Positions 1-12,357 of a stretch of DNA of 64,000 nt are shown here, one piece after another. The notes beneath the pieces were generated by a model. That model was not told where the DNA came from. It saw only the letters and a program-made list of their open reading frames with translations, and searched no databases. This DNA comes from Mytilus edulis. Its lineage: Eukaryota > Mollusca > Bivalvia > Mytilida > Mytilidae. The translations under genes were made by a program, and so were the position numbers. The stretch lies in contig NC_092354.1 of NCBI RefSeq assembly GCF_963676685.1, positions 25,514,193 through 25,578,192 on the forward strand, read 5' to 3'. The stretch's first letter is position 1, and the number at the start of each line of letters is the position of its first letter.

Positions 1-3000
1 ATATGTATTGATAATTGTATTTGATGTTACCTTAAAACGGTCATATGATCAAGATGTATTCTTACATGTATTGACAATTGTATTTGAAGTTAACTTGAAC
101 CAACGAAACCTTTAATATAAAAATGTAATATTTTTCAGTAATTGTATAATAATTGTACATAATGTTACAGCAAACCTGTTTGGTATATTGATCATTTTCG
201 TGCATTTTACTGTAAATTTGACATTTTTTTATAATTGTATTTGATGTAACCTTTATCGGTCAATTGATCAAGATAATTTTATTATACGTATTGATAATTG
301 TATTTGATGTTTCCTTTAATCGGTCATATGATCAAGATGTTTTCTAAGATGACTTGACAATTGTATTTGAAATCGACTTGAACCAACGAAACTTTTAATA
401 TAAAAATGTAATATTTTTCAGTAATTGTATAATAATTGTACATAATGTAACAGCAAACTTGTTTCTGGTATATTGATCATTTTCATGCATTTTATTGTAA
501 ATTTGAATTTCTTTTATAATTGTATTTGATGTAACCTTCATCGGTCAATTGATCAAGATAATTTTATTATATGTTTTGATAATTGTATTTGATGATACCT
601 TTAATCGGTCATATGATCAAGATTACTTGAACCAACGAAACCTTTATTATAAAAATGTAATAATTTTCAGTAATTGTATATTGATTGTACATAATGTAAC
701 AGCAAACTTGTTTCTGGTATATTGATCATTTTCATGCATTTTATTGTAAATTTGAATTTGTTTTATAATTGTATTTGATGTAACCTTCATCGGTCAATTG
801 ATCAAGATAATTTTTTAATATGTATTGACATTTGAAGTTACCTAAGATTGGTCATTTGATCAAGACAAATTTATTATATGTATTGATAATTGTAATTGAT
901 GTTACCTTAAATCGGTCATTTGATCAAGACAAATTTATTATATGTATTGATAATTGTATTTGATGTTACCTTTAATCGGTCATATGATCAAGATGTTTTC
1001 TAAGATGTGTATTGAAAATTGTATTTGAAGTCAAATTGAACCAACGAAACTTTTATTATAAAAATGTAATATTTTTCAGTAATTGTATAATAATTGTACA
1101 TACCGTAACAGCAAACCTGTTTCTGGTATAATGATAATTTTCATGCATTTTACTGTAAATTTGACATTTTTTTGAATAATTGTTTATGATGTTAACTTAA
1201 ATCGGTCAATTAATCAAGACAAATTATTATATGTATTGATAATTGTATTTGATGTTACCTTAAAACGGTCATATGATCAAGATGTATTCTTAGATGTATT
1301 GACAATTGTATTTGAAGTTAACTTGAACCAACGAAACCTTAAATATAAAAATGTAATATTTTTCAATAATTGTATAATAATTGTACATAATGTAACAGCA
1401 AACCTGTTTGGTATATTGATCATTTTCGTGCATTTTACTGTAAATTTGACATTTTTTTATAATTGAACTTGATGTAACCTTTATCGGTCAATTGATCAAG
1501 ATAATTTTATTATACGTATTGATAATTGTATTTGATGTTTCATTTAATCGGTCATATGATCAAGGTGTTTTCTAAGATGACTTGACAATTGTATTTGAAG
1601 TCGACCTGAACCAACGAAATCTTTAATATAAAAATGTAATATTTTTCAGTAATTGTATAATAATTGTACATAATGTAACAGCAAACCTGTTTTTGGTATA
1701 TTGGTCATTTTCATGTATTTTACTTTAAATTTGACATTTTTTTTCATAATTGTATTTGATGTAACCTTCATCTGTCAATTGATCAAGATAATTCTATTAT
1801 ATGTATTGACATTTAAAGTTACCTAAAATCGGTCATTTGATCAGGACAAATTTATTATATGTATTGATAATTGTATTTGATGTTACCTTTAATCGGTCAT
1901 ATGATCAAGATGTTTTCTAAGATGTATTGACAATTGTAATTGAAGTCAACTTGAACCAATGAAACTTTTATTATAAAAATGTAATATTTTTCAGTAATTG
2001 TATAATAATTGTACATAATGTAACAGCAAACCTGTTTTTGGTATATTGATAATTTTCATGCATTTTACTGTAAATTGGACATTTTTTTGGATAATTGTTT
2101 ATAATGTTAACTTAAATCGGTCAATTGATCAAGACAAATTATTATATGTATTGACAATTGTATTTGAAGTCAACTTGAACCAACGACACCTTTAATATAA
2201 AAATGTAATATTTTTCAGTAATTGTATAATATTTGTACATGATGTAACAGCAAACCTGTTTTTGGTATATTGATCATTTTCGTGCTTTTTACTGTCACTT
2301 TGACATTTTTTTTTAATTGTATTTGATGTAACCTTTATCGGTCAATTGATAAAGATAATTTTATTATGCATATTGATAATTGTATTTGATGCTACCTAAA
2401 ATCGGTCATTTGATCAAGACAAATTTATTATATGTATTGATAATTGTATTTGATGTTACCTTTTAATCGGTCATATGATCAAGATGTTTTCTAAGATGTA
2501 TTGACAATTGTACTTGAAGTCAACTTGAACCAACGAAACCTTTATTATAAAATTGTTATATTTTTCAGTAATTGTATAATTATTGTACATAATGTAACAG
2601 TAAACTTTTTTTGTATAATGATCATTTTCATGCATTTTTGTGTAAATTTGACATTTTTTTATAATTGTATTTGATATAACCGTCATCGGTCAATTGATCA
2701 AGATAATTTTATAATATGTATTGACATTTGATGTTTCCTGAAATCGGTCATTTGATCAAGACAAATTTATTATATGTATTGATAATTGTATTTGATGTTA
2801 CCTTAAATCGGTCATTTGATCAAGACAAATTTATTATATGTATTGATAATTGTATTTGATGTTACCTTTAATCGGTCATATGATCAAGTTGTTTTCTAAG
2901 ATGTATTGAACATTGAATTTGAATTCAACTTGAACCTTTATAATAAATTAGAATATTTTTCAGTAATTGTATAATAATTGTACATAATGTTACAGTAAAC

Positions 3001-4049
3001 CTTTTTTGGTATAATAATCATTTTCATGCATTTTTGTGTTAATTTGATATTTTTTTATAATTGTATTTGATATAACCTTCATCGGTCAATTGATCAATAT
3101 GTTTTCTAAGATGAATTGACAATTGTATTTGAAGTCGACATGAACTAACGAAACCTTTAATATAATAATGTAATATTTTTCAGTAATTGTATAATAATTG
3201 TACATAATGTAACAGCAAACCTGTTTTGGGTATATTGGTCATTTTCATGCATTTTACTGTAAATTTGACGTTTTTTTTGGATAATTGTTTATGAAGTTAA
3301 CTTAAATCGGTCAATTGATTAAGACAAATTTATAATATGTATTGATAATTGTATTTGATGATACCTTTAATCGGTCATATGATCAAGATATTTTCTAAGA
3401 TGACTGGACAATTGTATTTGAAGTCGACATGAACGAACGAAACCTTAAATATAAAAATGTAATATTTTTCAGTAATTGTATAATAATTGTACATAATGTA
3501 ACAGCAAACCTGTTTTTGGTATATTGATCATTTTCGTGCATTTTTTACTGTAAATTTGACATTTTTTTATAAGTGTATTTGATGTAACCTTTATCGGTCA
3601 ATTGATCAAGATAATTTTATTATACGTATTGATAATTGTATTTGATGTTTCCTTTAATCGGTCATATGATCAAGATGTTTTCTAAGATGACTTGACAATT
3701 GTATTTGAAATCGACTTGAACCAACGAAACCTTTAATATAAAAATGTAATATTTTTTCAGTAATTGTAGAATAATTGTACATAATGTAACAGCAAACTTG
3801 TTTCTGGTATATTGATCATTTTCATGCATTTTATTGTAAATTTGATTTTTTTTTATAATTGTTTTTGATGTAACCTTCATCGGTCAAATGATCAAGATAA
3901 TTTTATAATATGTATTGACATTTGAAGTTACCTAAGATTGGTCATTTGATCAAGACAAATTTATTATATGTATTGATAATTGTAATTGATGTTACCTTAA
4001 ATCGGTCATTTGATCAAGACAAATTTATTATATGTATTGATAATTGTAT
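1..4049. repeat. AT-rich satellite with nested submodules
   Basis: Head-to-tail diverged repeat filling the first 4 kb. A ~64-bp submodule (core TCGGTCATTTGATCAAGA, built around the palindrome TGATCA) alternates irregularly with a longer module containing TGTACATAATGTAACAGCAAA. The latter recurs near 157, 446, 688, 1097, 1384, 1665, 2010, 2226, 2586, 2979, 3198, 3488 and 3777, at uneven spacing (about 215-410 bp), because the number of 64-bp submodules between copies varies. Position 1 matches about 1231, which suggests a higher-order period near 1.23 kb. The short ORFs here are repeat-derived and not credible genes. The array starts before the window and ends abruptly near 4049. Confidence 0.9.
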
Positions 4050-4985
4050 AAAACAGATGAAATCAAATAAAGTTTAATTTTGGACCCAGATTTTGACCAA
4101 CTTGAAAACTGGGCCAATAATCAAGAATCTAAGTACATTTTTAGATTCAACATATCAAAGAACCCAACCGATTCATTTTTTGTCAAAATCAAATTAAGTT
4201 TAATTTTGGACCCTTTGGACGTTAATGTAGACCAATTTGAAAACATGACCAAAAGTTAAGAATCTACATACACAGTTAGATTCGGCATATCAAAGAACCC
4301 CAATGATTCAATTTTGATGAAATCAAACAAAGTTTAATTTTTGACCCTTTGGGCCCCTTTTTCCTAAACTGTTGGGACCAAAACTCCCAAAATCAATACC
4401 AACCTACCTTTTATGGTCATAAACCTTGTTTTTAAATTTATAGATTTCTATTTACTTATACTAACGTTATGGTGCGAAAACCAAGAAAAATGCTTTTTTG
4501 GGTCCCTTTTAGGCCCCTAATTCCTAAACTGTTGGGACCTAAACTCCCAAAATCAATACCAATCTTCCTTTTGTGGTCATAAACATTGTGTTCAAATTTC
4601 ATTGATTTCTATTTACTTAAACTAAAGTTATTGTGCGAAAACCAAGAATAATGCTTATTTGGGCCCTTTTTTGGCCCCTAATTCTTAACTGTTGAAACCA
4701 AAACTCCCAAAATCAATCCCAACCTTTCTTTTGTGGTCATAAACCTTGTGTCAAAATTTCATAGATTTCTATTAACTTAAACTAAAGTTATAGTGCGAAA
4801 ACCAAGAAATGCTTATTTGGGCCCATTTTGGCCCCTAATTCCTAAAATGTTGGGACCAAAACTGCCAAAATCAATACCAACCTTCCTTTTATGGTCATAA
4901 ACCTTGTGTTAAAATTTCATAGATTGCTATATACTTTTACTAAAGTTAGAGTGCGAAAACTAAAAGTATTCGGACGACGACGACG
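4050..4985. repeat. Two adjoining tandem repeats (~128 bp x2, ~162 bp x4)
   Basis: From 4057 two ~128-bp copies share 'gatgaaatcaaa..aagtttaattttggaccc'. From about 4340 four ~162-bp copies share 'ctgttgggaccaaaactccc', 'tggtcataaaccttgtg' and 'agtgcgaaaaccaag'. The end (4960-5010, 'cggacgacgacgacgcc..gtgatagcaatatacgacg') reappears in reverse complement at 12358-12575, so these are parts of a dispersed composite element. No coding capacity seen. Confidence 0.85.
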
Positions 4986-6154
4986 CCAACGTGATAGCAA
5001 TATACGACGAAATTTTTTTCAAAATTTGCGGTCGTATAAAAATCACTTACCACTCCTCTAAACACTTCGGAAGTATATCGGAAAGGGGTCATCTCAAAAT
5101 TCATTTAGATGTTGATATAAGCTGTCATCACTTCTTGGATGTTGTTAAAACTTTTAATTGTTTACCTACGACTGGGACATTTTCTATCATCGTTTTTATG
5201 ACAAATGAAATTTATTAGTTGGATACACTCGTTCGTAAAACGATTTTTGTTGGTAAATTTGACAATAAATTAAAATAAATATTTTTGTATAATTTTCTGG
5301 GCATACGTTTAAGTATTTAGTTGTAATTTAACAGTGGTTTTGAAGATACTTTGAGAAATAAATATACTTTTGTGTCTATATGCAATAAACAGAAAGGGAA
5401 AAAAAGGGGGGGGGGAATGATTAAAGACATCAAAAGATACAATATATATATTTAGACAGAGATTCATAATAAATCTTACCTTCAACTTTGCACCCATTGA
5501 TGCTTATGCCAGCCCCCGACCCAACCCGTACTACAGTTGATGGGGACTGACATATCACAATAGTGGTGGGGTGGTGCACTGTGATTCACCTCACACCCCT
5601 TCCACATCTCAGCATGGTTTCAGACACTCTGTTACAGACTCGAAAGCCACGGACACATTTCTCTTCCTTTGACGATACGAAGGTGGCATTAATATACATC
5701 AATAGTTCCAATGACAAAATTACGTGACGTCCTGCCATTTTGATTTCGCGGTCAATAAGTATTTCGCGGTCAATATGCGATAACGAGGGAGGACGGATAC
5801 ACGATGCATGCATTTTTTACTATTTATTTAATAAGTATTTTTTTATTATTATATGATTTTAAAAATAAAAAGTGAATAAATGAATATTTTTACGGAAAAA
5901 CTTCGAATCCAACTTTTACACATTTTTTTTTATCTTGTTTTTCCCCCCCAAAAAATGACCGCGAATGACCCATTTACGCAATATAAATTAGGTCGCCCTA
6001 ATTTTGGTTAAAAGTTAATGGATTGAATTTCCTAAAGTACAATACATGTGCTAGATAGATTAATAAAATTTAGGTTGATCATGAAACTATGTTAATCACA
6101 ATTTTGATTGATGTTTCGTTATGGGAAAAAAACGAGAGGAATTTAATTAGACTG
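4986..6154. other. Intergenic stretch, no gene recognised
   Basis: The end of the composite repeat reads into an unrecognised 75-codon ORF (4991-5218) that resembles no family I know. The rest holds a G-run near 5405, a C-run near 5945 and AT-rich sequence. The short ORFs at 5309-5497 and 5586-5813 on the minus strand have no coding character. Confidence 0.5.
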
Positions 6155-6161
6155 TATAAAG
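6155..6161 (+). promoter_or_regulatory. TATA box of the 6.2-8.4 kb gene
   Basis: TATAAAG lies about 100 bp before a good donor (AAAG|gtatgt at 6261/6262), so transcription would start near 6185 and give a short non-coding first exon (about 6185-6261) that splices to 6561. Inferred from spacing only. Confidence 0.45.
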
Positions 6162-6569
6162 GACAAGGTTGGCCTTAACTTGATATAAAAACAACTGAAA
6201 AAAGTAAGAATTTCAAACTACATTCGACTCACCTTAAAGCTAAAATTTGATTCCGAGAAAGGTATGTGCATAAATTGATAACTTTACTTATTTTTTTTGT
6301 CTTAAAATAAGGGTTTCAATTTTTTCTTTTCTTTTTTTAAATCAATTTCGATACAGTTTTAGACAAAATAGTTTTGATTCCAATCAATTATAAGAATATG
6401 TGAAACAAAAATATTTTTTTGTGGTTAAACAACTTTGACTTGCTTAATTTAGAATAAACATTATTTCTAATAAATTTCTGAACTTCAAATTTATATGTAT
6501 AAGTGTGAGTATGTGTCAATTTACGAAAGTTCTGATGTTTTAAACTTTTTTTTACAATAGAAAAGAAAA

Positions 6570-8374
6570 ATGGCAAATTTTTTACCAGACGAGGATTCGG
6601 TATACAACTGGACCGAGTGAGTACATATTTGATTTATAAACATTCAAAGTTCATTCTAAAATCGTTACCATCGATTTTATTCTTGTTTGATTTCCTCATA
6701 AACATTCATGGTTTTTTTCAATTTAAGTTCTTTTAAATAATCAATTTGAATAATGGAAGTTTGATATCTTTTCAATTATCTATAACACATTTTAGTTTAT
6801 GTACAAGAAAACATTAATGATTTATCTCTTTTTTAATTCGCAGACTGATTTATTTTTACAAGACTTCCCATGGAGTGGGGGAGATGAGAGAGGGGAGGAG
6901 AGTAGCCCAATTCATTTTGGCACGGTCTTTAAAGAAGAACCAATATCGTAAGTTTCCTTGTCTCTTCTTGTATTTTTGTAGGAATATTGTAACTCTGAGA
7001 CATTTCAATATGATTAAACACATGCTATTTCGGAGTAATGGATAAAAAATATTGGATGTATATATATATATATATATGCATTTTCTATCTGTTATGTGAA
7101 ACTACAACATTATATCTTCACAAAACTGGGAATGTGCTGTTAACATTTATGTAAAAACCTACTTTTTTAGTTCATTTTCATTCCAAGAATTAATTTTGTA
7201 GTGGTGTAAAGAGATTCTATGAAGTGGACTCTTCAAGAGAGAGTTTACTTTTGTCACCTGAAGAAAAAAAGAAATCATCTAGGTAAGTTTTAGATGTGAA
7301 TTTTCGGTATATGATGTACAAATTTGCAGTTACGTCCAGTCAGAATAGGGCCGATAAATATGATGTCTCGTGTAAAGAAAGTGTCACGCTTATTGCACGT
7401 TAAGAAACCTTGCAACAGCTCTTCCAGGGGATCCGTAGGTGACCTGTTGCAAGGCTGAATTTCTGTCCCTATGCAATATACTCTCCGATTTCCCGTGGTA
7501 GTCTAAATTTCTCCGACCTTGATCTACCGCGGACCACCTTATTACAAAACCTATATATTGTGTTTATTGTTAATTTATTTTTGACCTAATATACATGAAA
7601 TATTTGCCAACAACCAATGAATCAATTTTGTATATATTGTATATGATTTTTTTTATTCAGCAAAAAAGGGGTAAAACGACGGTTGATAACAGAGGATAAA
7701 GAAAATGACCAGAAGATGAAAAGGTAAGTTGCTTTTTTATTGTTTTTTTTTCATTTGTTTACAAACCAAAAATAAAGATTTAATGTCATAACGTAGTATA
7801 TTTATTAAACATATGAAACTAACACGAGATATGACCTTAATCATTATTACAAGTAAAAAAAATGGGGTAGGATACTTTAAGATTAAGCGCTGAACAAAAA
7901 AAACAAAACTCTCTGGCTGATAATCAATGATTATCTTTGAACGTTGTTAGATTGTAACAGTGAGAAAAATAGAGAAAGAAGCATTAAAAGGAAAAGATAT
8001 TGTAACCATCAACGATACAGATACACACAACTACATTGTTTATAGGAAAAAAATATCGAGTTATCTCTCTTTATACATAGTCTCAATTATATATAAAAAG
8101 CATTTTTTTTTTATAAAGGTGTTATTTCTTCAATATGCGTTTTCTGTCTTAAATTAATAGACAATGATATAACTGTTTTGCTGGATCAGTGTTTGTTTTA
8201 TATATGTCTGCTTTGTTCTTTTTATTTTAAAACAGATAATAACAGATAAAACAATTAACAGAAGTGATAGGGAAAATGGAGGAAAATCATTCTACTACTA
8301 TTCACATCTTAAAGGGTATGATAACCCAGTTGGAGAAAGAAAAGCCAAGAAGGCAGAACATTATTACATTATGA
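6570..8374 (+). CDS. Compact multi-exon gene, unknown small basic protein with C-terminal coiled coil
   Basis: Exons on the plus strand, each with canonical signals: non-coding about 6185-6261; 6561-6616 (ATG at 6570 in a strong AAAAATGGC context); 6844-6947; 7202-7282; 7661-7723; 7965-8001; 8246-8374 (TGA). Skipping 6844-6947 gives one open frame of 357 nt (118 aa): acidic N-terminus (MANFLPDEDSVYNWT), a Lys/Arg-rich middle (KKGVKRRLITEDKEND) and a heptad-like C-terminus (KQLTEVIGKMEEN...MITQLEKEK). Including 6844-6947 (104 nt) shifts the frame and stops two codons into the next exon. If one G were restored at the first donor (GA|gtgagt instead of the consensus GAG|gtgagt), all six coding exons read through as 153 aa. 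The protein family is not recognised. The small Glu/Lys coiled-coil tail resembles DNA-binding adaptor proteins, but I assign no function. Exon calls rest on splice motifs and exact phase agreement. Confidence 0.6.
7328..7645 (+). repeat. SINE-like copy inside an intron
   Basis: Diverged copy of the ~415-bp family best seen at 54511-54927. It starts in the middle ('acgtccagtcagaat') and ends with a shortened tail ('catgaaatatttgccaacaacc'). It fills most of the intron between the exons ending at 7282 and starting at 7661. Confidence 0.8.
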
Positions 8375-8379
8375 ATAAA
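8374..8379 (+). terminator. Poly(A) signal overlapping the stop codon
   Basis: AATAAA begins at the last base of the TGA stop of the 6.2-8.4 kb gene, supporting that exon as terminal and implying an extremely short 3' UTR. Confidence 0.5.
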
Positions 8380-8589
8380 GTATTTGTACTTGTATTTGTA
8401 TTGGTTTTTTTTTAATAACACATTCAGTACTAGAAATGTATTGCTCAAAGATTACATTACGTTAATTTCAATAAGTCATTTGCTCATACTGGAAAATATC
8501 GAACGTAAACAACAACTAGACACATTACAAAATCATGCTTACATTATAGTTTAGTCGCTACACGATTTTATTTGTTTTCTTAAATAGAA

Positions 8590-8970
8590 CCCACAACTAT
8601 TTATACTTCTTAGTATATAAGGATGGGCCAACTTCAGGTGTTGAATCATTTAAAAGGAGTGGGTTACACAGATGTTTAAACACCTGTAGTATATTTAAGG
8701 AGTGGTTGCTTCGGTGTTAAAAGACACCTGTTTATATGATTTAAACGTGTGCTTTTACACTGGTTTCTGACAGTGTATTTAGGAGTGGTTTGCTAGGGTT
8801 TTAGGACATCTGTTTTAACTTGTGCTTCTTGAAAAAAAAATACAATGCGTTCCTTTAAAGGATTGGGTTTGTCATATGCTTAGACACCTGTTTCTGATAA
8901 AACGTATATAGGAAGGGGTTCACACAGGTGTCGGGACATCTGTTTATGTAGCTAATGCTTTTAAGTGTAA
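8590..8970. repeat. Degenerate tandem repeat (gacacctgttt motif)
   Basis: Variants of 'ggagtggttt..acacctgttt' recur at irregular ~70-120 bp spacing (about 8655, 8700, 8765, 8820, 8880, 8930). It is strongly eroded with no coding potential. The sequence from 8380 to here and from 8970 to 9600 shows nothing recognisable apart from short AT-rich ORFs. Confidence 0.5.
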
Positions 8971-9612
8971 ATCTATAAGGAGTAACAGTTATTCAAAATA
9001 TGGTGTGAAGGTTCGCATTGCATCAGTGTATTATTAGAGTGTTTAAAAGTGAACATTTATAAAGTGCTTACACTTTCACCTCAAAATATTTATAACCCCT
9101 CTTATTTTTAAAAAGAAAAAAACTTTGACCCCAATATTTTATAACCCCCTCATATTTATGGCCCCATTTGAAAGGGGGTGTTATAATTATGCACCCACAC
9201 TCAAGGGGCTTTGGGTGTTCAGTGATACTACACTACTTGGAACATTTCTATGAATGTATTATATGGGTTATATGCCTTTACTCCAAGACAGAGCAAAACA
9301 ATTATTTTAAATTTGAATTTTTCATTTTTTTGGCATTTAGTTTTAATTGTTCGAAATACTTGCAACCGGACTTTAACAAACATCTATTTTCTTGTCATCT
9401 TTGTTTATATCAAAATCTACTTACTTGTCTGAAAAACATTTGCAATTACCCCTTGCAATCGCTAACTTTTAAATTATCTCCCTTTCATGATCTCCCGAAT
9501 AGAAGATCACTTTACCTTCAGCGAAAATGGCTACAGCCTGATCGCATTTGGTTTGAAAAGCAATCGTTATTATTATATTAGAAAGGAATAGACATCGAGT
9601 GATTTGGATTCA

Positions 9613-9846
9613 ATGGAAGACAAGTATAAGAGCTGTGGAAATTGCAGCGCACGTATGAACGTGTTAGATACGCACGATGAATGCTACCGACATCGGATTT
9701 GTCATAAGGCCTTTCCCTGCAATATTTGCCGGGAATGGGATGATGAGAAACGGTCACTCGTGGATAAAATGCTGGAGAAAGCCAGGTCAAAGCTTTCTTT
9801 TCATCAAGTGCCGTTAACCCTTCTGTGCAGGAGGCAGGCAAGATGA
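9613..9846 (+). CDS. Cys/His-rich ORF fragment, DIRS-like retroelement first ORF
   Basis: A 77-aa frame starting at ATG 9613. It shows an N-terminal Cys/His cluster: C-G-N-C, then H-D-E-C-Y-R-H-R-I-C, then P-C-N-I-C-R-E-W, followed by a charged helix (DKMLEKARSKLS). This 'CxxC..HxxCxxxRxC..PCxxC' layout is what I associate with gag-like first ORFs of DIRS-type tyrosine-recombinase retrotransposons in marine invertebrates. No recombinase or RT partner is adjacent, so this would be a fragment. Family assignment is from memory of the pattern. Confidence 0.5.
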   Translation: MEDKYKSCGNCSARMNVLDTHDECYRHRICHKAFPCNICREWDDEKRSLVDKMLEKARSKLSFHQVPLTLLCRRQAR

Positions 9847-10385
9847 ATGAAAAATTAGCATGAATAGTACAGGAAAGCTGATTATGAAACTATTCACCAG
9901 GGCAATAGTCTGAAACTATTGACTGGCAAATGGTTCTGTGGAATGAAATAGCACAACTATTTCATTACTTTTTATATAGAAAAAACATACTGAAGTATAA
10001 AAATGTAAAATACTACTAGCACTATTTTGCCATACATGTTATAGTTGCTATTTAGTTTTAATATTTAACTTTTAATGTAGATAACTGCACTACCCTAAAG
10101 TGCATTGCACATGTATGTAGTGGAAATATACTGAGCCAAAACAGTTCAGCAACAAAAATGTAAAATTTTATTTTATTACAAAATCATAACAACATATAAT
10201 TTTAATAATAACTAAATGGAATTATGACTTGTCAGAAGTAACATGAATGTTTATCACTCACCTTCATAAGGATTTTCTTTGTATGGAGCGAGGGGAGGTC
10301 AAAATGCGGAAATGAGTATAGTGTTATTTAAAATTAATTTCTCAGCCATATCCGAATTGGTTGCTGCCTTATACCAGTCATAAGA
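9847..10385. other. Gap, nothing recognised
   Basis: AT-rich sequence with no splice-consistent exon, repeat family or long ORF that I can support. Confidence 0.4.
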
Positions 10386-11141
10386 TAAAAATTGGGATAC
10401 CATAAAGCATATTTTGTTAACAAGGAACAAAAGGGTAAAACATGCTACACAGAGGAACAAGTGATAAGTATGCTGGAGTTTCTTATTGACAACATATTTG
10501 TTGAATTTGGAGGTAGACTTTTTCAACAAATTGTCGGCATTCCTATGGGAACGAACTGTGCGCCTCTCCTTGCCGACCTCTTCTTATTTTCATATGAATC
10601 GGAGTTCCTTCAGACACTTGTCAAAAACAAGAAGATCAAAGAAGCCAGGTTATTTAATTTCACTTTCAGATATATTGATGATGTTCTTTCCATTAACAAT
10701 CCGAACTTTTCTGATTGGATTCCATTAATATACCCACCAGAACTAGAAATTAAAGAGACCACAGACACGGCTTCCTCCGCCTCATTTTTAGACTTATTCC
10801 TCGAATTTGACATACACAGTCATCTCAGTACCAGAATCTATGACAAACGAGACGATTTTAATTTTGAAATTATCAATTTCCCCCACCTTAATAGTAATAT
10901 ACCAACTTCACCTCCATATGGAATATATATTTCCCAACTTATTAGGTATTCAAGAGCTTGCAGCTCCTATTCAGACTTTGTAAAACGTCACCAGTGTCTG
11001 AGCAGAAAGTTGATGAACCAGGGGTATGTCAAAGAACGTCTCGTCCTTTTTCTAAAAAAGTTCATCGGAAGATACCCAGAACTTGTTGATAAATATTCCG
11101 TATCAACTTCACAAATAATACAAGATGGTCTTGAAGTATAG
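10386..11141 (+). pseudogene. 5'-truncated Penelope-like reverse transcriptase
   Basis: A 249-aa frame covering the second half of an RT: thumb-side motif FQQIVGIPMGTNCAPLLAD, catalytic FRYIDDVLSINN, PPELEIKETTD, then the family tail YDKRDDFNFEIINFPHLNSN and YGIYISQLIRYSRACSSY. It begins within the RT (the 'PKLHK..R' and 'TFDFSTLYT' blocks of the copy at 55858 are missing), so it is 5'-truncated, although the remaining frame is uninterrupted. No GIY-YIG endonuclease follows. Assigned to Penelope-like elements by motif layout. Confidence 0.8.
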
Positions 11142-11589
11142 ATTTTGCGTACTGACGTTTGTTATCATCTTAATTAAGTATTATAGTATTCTTTTATATG
11201 TCTTTTTTAGATATTAATTTGAAGTGACTCTGTGGTTATGTAAAACCACATACTTTGAACGGCAAAATTATTTCATTTATTGATATTACTTTTACTGAAG
11301 GATCTTGACATGCTAAGAATGACAAAACTATTTTATACAATAATACCACTTTTTCTGTTTAGTCTATTTTTATGATATACATTTGACATGAAACTGTACT
11401 TATGTATCCCGTCATACTTTAAACCATACCATTTTTTTAATTATTATTATTACTTTTACTGTAAAGTCTGGTTTTTGTTATATTTACTTTACGTGAGTCT
11501 GCATTTAAGTATGCCGTTATACGACAACATTATTTTTATGTCTACCTGTGCGAATTTCAAACGCGCAATTTTACACCGGTAATGAAAAC
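11142..11589. other. 3' flank of the Penelope-like copy
   Basis: AT-rich. It is probably the element's 3' untranslated part, but it is too diverged to align by eye with 57046-57360. The minor ORF at 11388-11582 is not supported. Confidence 0.35.
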
Positions 11590-11671
11590 CGTTAACTTGT
11601 TCTCGTCCTGAATATGCATGAACTATTTGCCACTGGACGTTAAGCAACCAACAATCAATCAATCAATCTTG
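11590..11671 (+). repeat. SINE-like 3' tail fragment
   Basis: Only the last ~80 bp of the SINE-like family: 'ttctcgtcctgaatatgcatga', 'gccactggacgttaagcaacc' and the AATC tail. A 5'-truncated insertion. Confidence 0.85.
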
Positions 11672-12357
11672 ACGATGATTTTCGTTGTCTCTTGACAGCC
11701 ATTCTAATTTATCAAAACCACCAATTTTTTTTCACCTACAGTACCCGGGAATTTCTTTTTACATTTGTTGCAACCTGAGGTTGCTGCATGTCTACACAGC
11801 TTTCTACTAGAAGGAATGTCACATCCAACACGTACGAGTGCAAGTTTAAAGCATTTCAATATGAAAGATGGCTTATTTGAAAACAATCTGACCAAGACTT
11901 CTCCATTTCTTTTAAGAGGATTAACAAAGGTATTTGTCTTAGACTCTTCAGATGAGGTTTTTTATACATGTACCAAGCCATTTTTGCTAAGGAAAATGGT
12001 TTAAAAATTTATTTTATTTTGAGGTAGAACTTTACCTAAAAGATTGCTTTCAAATAACTGGATATTCATCCTTACATCTGTCTTTGTCCGAGGTGTCTAG
12101 ACTCACTTTTTGTGCTGACATGAATTGTCATCGATATGGTTATATTTATAAATTTACTGTTCAGAATTTTTTGAAATACTAAGACGTTATAACCTCGCAT
12201 ATATTGCACAAGTTGTATTTGGCAAAACTTTTAGGAATTTTCGACGGTTTAAAGACCTAAAACAGAAAAGAAATATTTAAACAATGTGTTATGTATTACT
12301 TAGTACTAGTATAACATTTTTGAGGTAGACGGCATCTATTTAGATTAGCTTTTTATC
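11672..12357. other. Gap, nothing recognised
   Basis: Two overlapping short ORFs on opposite strands (11704-11895 minus, 11765-12004 plus) without family resemblance, then AT-rich sequence. Confidence 0.35.

Noticed and set aside
1236..3880. Short ORFs of 71-76 codons on both strands
   Set aside because: They recur with the satellite period and have its AT-biased composition; not genes.
5586..5813. 75-codon minus-strand ORF
   Set aside because: No conserved pattern, no splice or promoter context.
6844..6947. Dual-coding exon (a second open frame across the 104-nt exon)
   Set aside because: The second frame stops two codons into the next exon, so exon skipping or a one-base error is simpler.
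7960..8157. 65-codon ORF overlapping a real exon
   Set aside because: Only its first ~14 codons match the exon 7965-8001; the rest reads through an intron.
9168..9581. 137-codon plus-strand ORF
   Set aside because: Composition of translated AT-rich non-coding DNA; no motif recognised.
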